A DNA stretch of 64,000 nt, taken from NCBI RefSeq assembly GCF_039535235.1, contig NZ_BAAAWU010000001.1, forward strand, positions 62,001-126,000. The letters run 5' to 3'. Under the pieces are notes generated by a model. It ran no database searches. It was not told where the DNA came from and saw only the letters and a list, made by a program, of their open reading frames with translations. This document shows positions 58,339 to 64,000 of the stretch, one piece after another. Position 1 is the stretch's first letter, and the number at the start of each line of letters is the position of its first letter. The translations under genes were made by a program, and so were the position numbers. Source of the DNA: Streptomyces roseoviridis (GTDB lineage Bacteria; Actinomycetota; Actinomycetes; Streptomycetales; Streptomycetaceae).

Positions 58339-59361
58339 TCAGCGCGCCGCCGGCCGTCCCTCCATGGCGGGGGCCCGTGACTTCCGCGTGTCGCGTCGCC
58401 CGTCCACCTGGACGAGGGAACCGGTCCCCGCCACGGCCACCGCGGCACGGTAGGTGCTGGGGCTGCGGCCCTTGTGGCGTTTGAAGGCCGCGCTGAAGCC
58501 GAAGGCGTCGGCATAGCCGACCGACCTGGCGATCTGCGCGATGCCGAGGTCGGTGTCGGACAGCAGCGCCTCGGCCTCGTCCATGCGGCATTCGGTGATG
58601 TAGGCGAGGGGCGGACGGCCCATCAGGTGGGTGAAGCGCTTGGCGAAGAGGGCCCGGGAGACGCCGGCCCGAGCGGCCAAGGAGGCCACCGTCCAGGGTT
58701 CGGCGGGCCGGTCGTGGAAGGACTCCAGCGCGGGGGCGAGGACCGGGTCGGCGAGACCCCGGTACCAGCTGGGCGCGTCGGCGCCCGCCTTCTCGAACCA
58801 GCTGCGCAGCGTACACACCAGGGCCCAGTCCAGGAGCCGGTCCATCAGCGCCTGGGAACCGGCCGACAGCCGGGCGGCGTCGGCGGCGGCCGTCTCCAGC
58901 CAGGCACAGACGTCGGCGTCCTCCTCGACGACCAGGACGGGCGGCAGAGCGCGCAGGAGCCTCTCGTGGCGGTGGCCCGAGGCACGGTAGGCGCCCACGA
59001 TCAGCGCGGTCGCCTCCGCCGAGTCGGCGCCCCACCGGATGCCGCCGAGTTCCCGGGCGCCGCACTCGGTGCTCTCGGTGAAGCAGGCGATCTCGTACGC
59101 GGCGTGGGAGCTGTCCAGGGTGGCGGGGTGGTCCACGAGGTGGAACGGTCCGGGGCCGCGCACGAGGGCGGTGTCGCCCGGGCCGACCGCTCGTTCCGTT
59201 CCGTCGGGCAGCAGCAGGACGCCCCCGCCCCGCAGCACGCTGATCATGGTGAGCGGCGCGGAGTCGGCGAAGCGGACGGCCCAGGGCACCGTGAGCACGG
59301 CGTGGCTGACGACCGACCCCTCGGCCCGGATGCCGCTCAGCAGGGAACTCAAAGGATCCAT
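58339..59361 (-). CDS. AraC-family regulator with cupin sensor
   Basis: 340 residues from the ATG at 59361; a start 18 codons earlier is possible. N-terminal cupin region (VLRGGGVLLLPDGTERAVGPGDTALVRGPGPF) of the AraC-binding type, C-terminal double helix-turn-helix (WTVASLAARAGVSRALFAKRFTHLMGRPPLAYITECRMDEAEALLSDTDLGIAQIARSVGYADAFGFSAAFKRHKGRSPSTYR, which covers both HTHs). It is divergent from the flavodoxin-fold reductase at 59489 and probably controls it. The 202 bp to the secreted-repeat gene likely hold that gene's promoter. Confidence 0.9.
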   Translation of the reverse strand: MDPLSSLLSGIRAEGSVVSHAVLTVPWAVRFADSAPLTMISVLRGGGVLLLPDGTERAVGPGDTALVRGPGPFHLVDHPATLDSSHAAYEIACFTESTECGARELGGIRWGADSAEATALIVGAYRASGHRHERLLRALPPVLVVEEDADVCAWLETAAADAARLSAGSQALMDRLLDWALVCTLRSWFEKAGADAPSWYRGLADPVLAPALESFHDRPAEPWTVASLAARAGVSRALFAKRFTHLMGRPPLAYITECRMDEAEALLSDTDLGIAQIARSVGYADAFGFSAAFKRHKGRSPSTYRAAVAVAGTGSLVQVDGRRDTRKSRAPAMEGRPAAR

Positions 59362-59488
59362 GGAAGGTACCGTAGACGATCTCCTATGTTCTGGAGCGGT
59401 TCTCCCATGGATCATCTACGTGGCGGCGGCTGTACTGGACTCGTGCATCGGACCGACCGGGACCGATCGTGACCCACCAGGAGACACC

Positions 59489-60169
59489 GTGACGCAGCAC
59501 GACCGCCCTGCCAGGACAGCCCTCGTCGTCGTCGCACACCACCGCACCGATTCCCTCACCGCGCACACGGCGCGCCGTGCCTCGGCCCAGCTCGAGGCCG
59601 CCGGCTACCGCGTGGACCTGCTCGACCTGCACGCCGAGGGGTTCGACCCCCGGATGAACGTGGCGGACCAGCCGGACTGGGGCGACCGGGAGAAGAGGTA
59701 TTCGGACGAGGTGCACGCCCACATGCAGCGCATCCTCGACGCCGATGCCGTCGTCGCGGTCTTCCCGGTGTACTGGCAGAGCGTGCCGGCCATCCTCAAG
59801 GGCTGGATCGACCGCGTGTGGAACTACGGCTTCGCCTACGGCCGCAGCAAGCCCCGCCTCGCCGGCAAGCGCATCCTGTGGCTGGGCCTGGCCGGCGCCA
59901 CCGCCGACGATCCGGTCGTGGCGGGCATGCAGACCGTTCTGGAAACCAGCCTGAACGAGGGCATCGCCTTCTACTGCGGCTTCTCCAGCTCCACCGTCGG
60001 CCTGCTCACCGACGCGGAGGAGCGCCCTCAGCGCGTGGACGCCGCAGGCAATCTCCTGGTCGGCGACGCGATCGCGGGCGCGGAGCGAGAGGCGCAGTAC
60101 GCGGCTTTCGACCGCCGTACACGGGAGTTCGTGGAGGCGTTCGTCGCCGAGGAGCTCGTGGCGGTCTGA
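59489..60169 (+). CDS. NAD(P)H:quinone oxidoreductase-like flavoprotein
   Basis: 226 residues from a GTG with AGGAGACACC upstream. It matches the flavodoxin_2 (MdaB/NQO-type) fold: the N-terminal strand with VVAHHRTDSLTAH for FMN/FAD phosphate, VFPVYWQSVPAILKGWIDRVWNYGFAYG for the isoalloxazine and substrate site, and LAGKRILWLGLAGA. Such enzymes reduce quinones or azo/nitro compounds. Divergent from an AraC regulator across 127 bp, so likely inducible. Confidence 0.9.
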   Translation: MTQHDRPARTALVVVAHHRTDSLTAHTARRASAQLEAAGYRVDLLDLHAEGFDPRMNVADQPDWGDREKRYSDEVHAHMQRILDADAVVAVFPVYWQSVPAILKGWIDRVWNYGFAYGRSKPRLAGKRILWLGLAGATADDPVVAGMQTVLETSLNEGIAFYCGFSSSTVGLLTDAEERPQRVDAAGNLLVGDAIAGAEREAQYAAFDRRTREFVEAFVAEELVAV

Positions 60170-60274
60170 CCGCCCGGGCGGTCCGCGCGCGAGGGGCACG
60201 GCCCCGCGGGGCGGCGGGGGCACGCGCGTGTCCCCACCTCCCCCGGGCCGGGCGTTCCGTACGGCGCTGTCGGC

Positions 60275-60712
60275 TCAGCAGGGGCCGCTCCACCGCGCGG
60301 AGGCGGCGTTGTACCAGATGCTCTGCCCGTATCCGGCGAGGCCGCTGCCCTTGTTGAACGTCAGGTTCGGTGAGGTGGCCTGCCCGTAGCCGTACCCGGG
60401 CGGGATGCAGAAGTAGGCGCCGGTGTAGGACGAGCCCCAGTAGAGGCGGATCCAGTCGCATCCGGAGCACGCGTAGCCGTAGTTGCCGACCAGGTAGTTC
60501 TTGTTCGTGCACGATCCGAGCGTCGGCGCGTCGCCCACCCACTCGCAGCGGGCGCCGTTGTCGCCGTTCCAGGCGTAGAACTTGCCGTCCGCGCAGGCGT
60601 AGGGCGAGCCGCCGCAGGGGTTGCCGGCCGCCGCCGCCGGGGGTGAGGCGCCGAAGACGGAGAAGCCGACCAGCGCCAGAAGCGCGATGACGTACGTCGA
60701 GATGCGTCGCAC
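60275..60712 (-). CDS. Small secreted cysteine-rich protein
   Basis: 145 residues from a GTG. Residues 1-29 form a signal peptide ending APPAAAA-like (ASPPAAAAG). The mature part has eight cysteines, so up to four disulfides, and many aromatic residues and glycines (YAWNGDNGARCEWVGD, YGYACSGCDWIRLYWGS). The spacing recalls secreted inhibitor-like actinobacterial proteins but I cannot name the family. Extracellular. Monocistronic. Confidence 0.75.
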   Translation of the reverse strand: MRRISTYVIALLALVGFSVFGASPPAAAAGNPCGGSPYACADGKFYAWNGDNGARCEWVGDAPTLGSCTNKNYLVGNYGYACSGCDWIRLYWGSSYTGAYFCIPPGYGYGQATSPNLTFNKGSGLAGYGQSIWYNAASARWSGPC

Positions 60713-60874
60713 GGGTCTCCCCTGTCGTCATGCCGGATGCCGGCGGAGCGCGCCCTGTGCCGACGAAGGTAGCGGTGCCGCCGCTCGCGGGTAACGCTCC
60801 TTCAGGCCAACACGGGCCCGCTTGCGCGTCTCATGTCAGCGGGCTGGGCACGTCGTCGCCTTGGGAGGCGCTTC

Positions 60875-62215
60875 CTAGAAGACGCCGCCGTACTGGGACT
60901 CCGCGAGAGCGGCGGCGCGCTGGTCGCGGAAGTTGGTCACGTACGCGTCGTGCACCTCGGGGCCGACGTACTTCAGGAGTGCCTCGTCGTTGGCGGTGAG
61001 CGCCAGGCCGGTGTACGTGTGGCTGCCCGTGAAGACGAGTTTCTGGTCCTTGACCCCCTTGTACGAGCCCTCGATCAGCAGGTACTTGGTATGGGTGGTC
61101 GTGCCGGAGACCTCGGGGGCGGCCGGGTTCTTCGCGTCGTCGTTGTCCAGGCGGTGGAGGGAGATCTTCCCCTTCGCCGTCGAACGCGTCAGCCAGTACG
61201 CCGTCTCCCGGTGCGTGCCGGCGGCCGCGTAGTCGGAGAGCTTGCCGTGGACGACGTCGACGTAGCAGCCCGCGTCGGCGAGCTGCCACAGCTTCTGCGC
61301 CACGGCGGGCCGCGAGATGTGCCCGTTGGCGATGCGGATCACGGTGCGGCCGTCCGCCGTGCCGTGCCCCGGGGTGTTGCCGTGGCAGACCGGAGCGGTG
61401 GTCCCGTCGGTGTTCGGCACGCGGGTCTCGACCATGCTCAGGATGTTCTCGACGACGTCGGTCGAGGAGCGCGGGAAGAAGTAGCCCTTGGCCGGACCGG
61501 CCTCGACGTCGATCGCCAGGTCGCTCACCGTCCTGGATCCGTCCGGCTGAGCCTGCGAAGCGGCCATCAGGTCGAAGTAGCGGACGTAGCCGGCGTGCAG
61601 GGCGGCGTTGTCGGTGACGGTCATGGCGTCGTTCCAGCCGGACTCGCGGTCCCACGTGGTGAGGTTGCCGGAGGACTGCACCACGATGTTCTCGACCACC
61701 GCGCCCGTGGTCGGCGAGCCGCTGCCGGTGGAGTGGGAGAACAGGAAGAACTTGTTGTGGTTCACGCCGCCCGTCCCCGCCGCCAGGCACGGCCGGCCCG
61801 CCGCGCAGACCCGGAACCACGAGGTCTGACCGGGCGCGGACTGCGCCGCGAAGGATGCCTGGAGCTTGTCCCGGACCGTCTTCCCGGCCGTTCCCATCCA
61901 CTCCGCGGTGACGCTGGTGTCGTCGACGAGGACCTGTACGTTCACGTTCCGCTGGTGGGCCTTGACGAGCTGCTCGGCGAGCCAGGACGACCCGAAGGCG
62001 TACAGGGATATGCGGATGGTCGACCCGCTGGGGGCGCCGTTGACGAGGCGTCCGAGGTGGCTGAGGATCACGCCCTGCTCGGCGGTCGTGCCGTTCGGCT
62101 TGTTGAAGACGACGCCGGTCTTCACGTACGTCTCGGCCTGGGCGGTGGCGGCCGGGGCACCGGCCACGAGAAGGCCGACGGTGAGGAGGGCCGCGAGGAG
62201 TCTGTTCTTGATCAC
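60875..62215 (-). CDS. Secreted phospholipase D-like protein
   Basis: 446 residues from a GTG at 62215. Signal peptide about 1-28 (IKNRLLAALLTVGLLVAGAPAATAQA). Two HxK motifs at appropriate spacing: VNHNKFFLFS and THTKYLLIEGS, each followed later by NLT or GSHTYTG, which matches the PLD superfamily. The canonical Asp of HKD is not at its usual place, so activity may be on phosphodiesters other than phospholipids, or it may be a structural relative. Six to eight conserved aromatic/Gly blocks suggest a complete protein. Confidence 0.82.
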   Translation of the reverse strand: MIKNRLLAALLTVGLLVAGAPAATAQAETYVKTGVVFNKPNGTTAEQGVILSHLGRLVNGAPSGSTIRISLYAFGSSWLAEQLVKAHQRNVNVQVLVDDTSVTAEWMGTAGKTVRDKLQASFAAQSAPGQTSWFRVCAAGRPCLAAGTGGVNHNKFFLFSHSTGSGSPTTGAVVENIVVQSSGNLTTWDRESGWNDAMTVTDNAALHAGYVRYFDLMAASQAQPDGSRTVSDLAIDVEAGPAKGYFFPRSSTDVVENILSMVETRVPNTDGTTAPVCHGNTPGHGTADGRTVIRIANGHISRPAVAQKLWQLADAGCYVDVVHGKLSDYAAAGTHRETAYWLTRSTAKGKISLHRLDNDDAKNPAAPEVSGTTTHTKYLLIEGSYKGVKDQKLVFTGSHTYTGLALTANDEALLKYVGPEVHDAYVTNFRDQRAAALAESQYGGVF

Positions 62216-62333
62216 GGCCGCCACCCTACTGGCGGGCGTGGGAGCCGCCGCCGGCGTGCCGAGGGGCCCGATCCGCACGGCGGATCGGGCCGTACGGCAC
62301 CGGTGCCCCACGGCTCCGTGCCACAGTGGTGGC

Positions 62334-62771
62334 GTGATCACCATCGAGAAGCCCGGACCGGGCGACCGAGAGGCGTGGGAGGCACTGTTCCGCGCCTACA
62401 TCGACTTCTACCAGCGGGTCGAGCCGCCCGCGATGTACGAGCGGGCCTGGGAGGAGTTCCTGGCGGAGTCGCGGATGCACGCGCGCGTGGCGCGGCTCGA
62501 CGGCCGGATCGTGGGCATCACGCACTTCTTCGTGCACGCGAACACCACGGGGCCGGACGTCTGTTACCTCCAGGACCTGTTCACCGCCCCGGAGGTGCGG
62601 GGCCGGGGCGTGGCGCGTGCGCTGATCGACGCCGTGGCCGACTGGGCGCGCGCGCAGGGGTGCGTACGGGTGTACTGGAACACCCACGAGACCAACGCGA
62701 CGGCGCGACGGCTGTACGACAAGGTCGCCGAGAACCGGGGCTTCCTGCGCTATCAGATCGAGCTGGTCTGA
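62334..62771 (+). CDS. GNAT-family N-acetyltransferase
   Basis: 145 residues from a GTG at 62334. The acetyl-CoA-binding motif A is present (LQDLFTAPEVRGRGVARALIDAVADWA) and motif B (VYWNTHETNATARRLYDKV). An internal acetyltransferase of unknown substrate; the family acetylates small amines and protein N termini. Divergent from the PLD-like gene by 118 bp. Confidence 0.9.
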   Translation: MITIEKPGPGDREAWEALFRAYIDFYQRVEPPAMYERAWEEFLAESRMHARVARLDGRIVGITHFFVHANTTGPDVCYLQDLFTAPEVRGRGVARALIDAVADWARAQGCVRVYWNTHETNATARRLYDKVAENRGFLRYQIELV

Positions 62772-62863
62772 CGGGTGCTGCCCGATCCGCCCAGCGGGGC
62801 ACGGGACTCGGCCTTCTCCGGCCCGCGGGGCCCGGGGTACGCGCGACGGCGGGGGTGAGGGAT

Positions 62864-62900
62864 GGCGTCCCGCCCGGGGCGGGGGGCCGGGCGGGACGCC
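62864..62900. terminator. Terminator between GNAT and lipase genes
   Basis: GGCGTCCCGCCCGG pairs with CCGGGCGGGACGCC around a 9-nt G-rich loop. It lies between the convergent acetyltransferase and lipase genes. Confidence 0.85.
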
Positions 62901-62912
62901 GGGTGGTGCTCG

Positions 62913-63599
62913 TCAGACGATGTGCTTCTTGACCTGCTCGTAGACCGTCTGGTCGCCCTGCAGGTCGCTGTGGCCGAGGCAGGCCGTGGTGGTGTTGACG
63001 GCGCCGGAGAGGGCCACGCTCTGCGAAGGGCTGATGATCATGTCGCACGGAGAGCGCCAGGTGGCGTAGCGGGCGGTGCCGGGCGTCTCGTCTCCGCTGT
63101 TGAGGGCGTTCAGGAATGCGGATCCGGGCCGCATCTCGACGCACGGGGCGCCCCCGCACCAACGCGCGGTGTCCGTACCGTGGTTGGGTCCCGCCAGGGA
63201 CACCCACGCGTCGACCTTGGCGGCGCCGCCGAGGTTCTTGAGGTAGTGGCGGGAGGACAGCCCTCCCATGGAGTGGGTGACGACGTCGACCCTGGATGCC
63301 CCCGTGCGGTCCAGGACCCGATCGATCTCCTCGGCGAGCCGGGCGGCGGTGGTGACGTTGGACTGGGTGGCGTCGTACGTCCACCGGTCGAGGTGGCCGG
63401 CCGGCCACCCGTCGGCGTGGAAGCGGTCGGCCATGGTCCGCCAGGTGGAGCCGTCGGAGTTCCAGCCGTGGACGAAGACGACGGGGTCGGGCCGCGGGGC
63501 CCGGTGCCGGCCGTCGGCCGCCGACGCGGCGGCGGGAAGGAGAGAGGGCAGGAGCGCGAGGAGAAGGAGGAGCGGGCTCCGCGACAGAGTTCTGATCAC
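62913..63599 (-). CDS. Secreted triacylglycerol lipase/esterase
   Basis: 228 residues from a GTG at 63599. Signal peptide about 1-28. VVFVHGWNSDGSTW holds the oxyanion hole, VTHSMGGLSSRHYL the nucleophile Ser (THSMG), and the His is probably the one in CLGHSDL. Extracellular alpha/beta hydrolase of the LipA/EstA-like secreted actinobacterial group. A paralogue lies directly upstream on the same strand (63845 on). Confidence 0.88.
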   Translation of the reverse strand: MIRTLSRSPLLLLLALLPSLLPAAASAADGRHRAPRPDPVVFVHGWNSDGSTWRTMADRFHADGWPAGHLDRWTYDATQSNVTTAARLAEEIDRVLDRTGASRVDVVTHSMGGLSSRHYLKNLGGAAKVDAWVSLAGPNHGTDTARWCGGAPCVEMRPGSAFLNALNSGDETPGTARYATWRSPCDMIISPSQSVALSGAVNTTTACLGHSDLQGDQTVYEQVKKHIV

Positions 63600-63786
63600 A
63601 CGCGGTTTGTAGCGCGTCGATGACAGGGCCGGCAGGGCCCGCGGCGCTTCATCACCCGACCGGCGGCGGTGTTTCACCGCAGAAACGTGAAAGCCGTCGG
63701 AGCCCTCACGTCGCCGCGGCCCGTCCCCTGGCGGCGGACGACCCGACTCCTGTCGCGCGCGGGCTGCCGGGCCGTCGCCGCCCGCC

Positions 63787-63816
63787 GTCACCCGTCACCC
63801 GTCACCCGTCACCCGT
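63787..63816. repeat. 7-bp tandem repeat, four copies
   Basis: CACCCGT-type 7-bp units (GTCACCC) repeated about four times between the two lipase genes. No gene overlaps; possibly slippage-prone. Confidence 0.6.
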
Positions 63817-63844
63817 CGGGAAACTCGCTGACCCGGCGGGTGGG

Positions 63845-64000
63845 TCAGGCGTCCGCGAAGTCGCGGACCTGGGTGTACGTGGTGGTGTCCGAGCCGATCG
63901 CCACGTGCCCCAGGCAGGCCGTGCGGGTGTTCGTGGCGCCGCTCAGGGCGACGCTGGAGTCGGGATTGATGACGGTGTCGCAGGGGGACCACCAGGTGCC
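63845..64000 (-). CDS. Second secreted lipase, C-terminal fragment (cut by window edge)
   Basis: The last 51 residues are in the window and read out of the right edge. They contain WWSPCD, VALSGATNT and RTACLGH, matching WRSPCD, VALSGAVNT and TTACLGH at the C terminus of the complete lipase at 62.9-63.6 kb. So it is a tandem paralogue with the same orientation. Its nucleophile region lies outside. Stop at 63845-63847. Confidence 0.8.
   Translation of the reverse strand, partial: GTWWSPCDTVINPDSSVALSGATNTRTACLGHVAIGSDTTTYTQVRDFADA

Overview
The window is about 70% G+C or more, has strong codon-position GC bias, many GTG starts and tightly overlapping operons (ATGA and GTGA junctions). The block of cold-shock gene, DEAD-box helicase and SCO5918-type gene at 34.4-37 kb is one I recall from Streptomyces. 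I read it as a Streptomyces chromosome, probably towards an arm. I saw no rRNA, tRNA, CRISPR array or insertion sequence.

0.8-33.9 kb is a biosynthetic gene cluster that I cannot match to a named product. It makes two non-proteinogenic amino acids: L-2,3-diaminopropionate (sbnA/sbnB pair, 0.8-2.8 kb) and, by inference, L-2-aminoadipate from lysine (lysine 6-aminotransferase plus piperideine-6-carboxylate dehydrogenase, 14.7-17.7 kb). The assembly line is split over three proteins. The first is a 995-residue NRPS with a Cy-like or degenerate condensation domain, an A domain and a T domain. The second is a 1,903-residue PKS/NRPS with KS-AT-KR-ACP-C. The third is a 1,698-residue NRPS with A-T-C-A-T. 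A free thioesterase, an Fe(II)/2-oxoglutarate oxygenase, a formyltransferase, an M20-type amidohydrolase and an MFS exporter complete the set. The most unusual part is four related ATP-grasp proteins: three keep the ATP-binding lysine and the E-x-N metal motif, and one has lost them. Two LuxR-type regulators with TrmB/PLD-like N-terminal regions, and a 74-residue exported-looking peptide with a repeated DTGWG motif, flank the biosynthetic genes. A near-identical inverted-repeat motif occurs in two promoter regions of the cluster. A partial type III polyketide synthase at the left edge may or may not belong.

The proposed flow (inference) is that the 995-residue NRPS loads an acidic residue (aminoadipate or glutamate). 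The PKS extends it with malonate and reduces it to a beta-hydroxy unit. The C-terminal condensation domain of the PKS hands it to the next protein, which adds two amino acids, the last Val/Ile-like. ATP-grasp ligases would attach further residues such as diaminopropionate, the oxygenase would hydroxylate one residue, and formylation with later hydrolysis would protect and deprotect an amine. The combination of diaminopropionate genes, oxygenase, ATP-grasp and Val-type adenylation resembles the logic of dapdiamide biosynthesis, but the PKS and aminoadipate parts do not.

34-42 kb is conserved housekeeping and envelope material: cold-shock protein, DEAD-box helicase, SCO5918-type protein, a two-component system divergent from an MMPL transporter, and a second cold-shock protein. 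42.6-64 kb is mixed accessory DNA: a tandem-duplicated Imm49-like protein, a DUF2625 protein, a TetR/MFS pair with two matching operators, a protein with 48-bp repeats, a large beta-propeller, a TauE-type permease, an HxlR-peroxiredoxin fusion divergent from an MFS pump, an SDR remnant, a secreted three-repeat protein, an AraC/flavin-reductase pair, and a run of secreted proteins ending in two tandem lipases, the last cut by the window edge.
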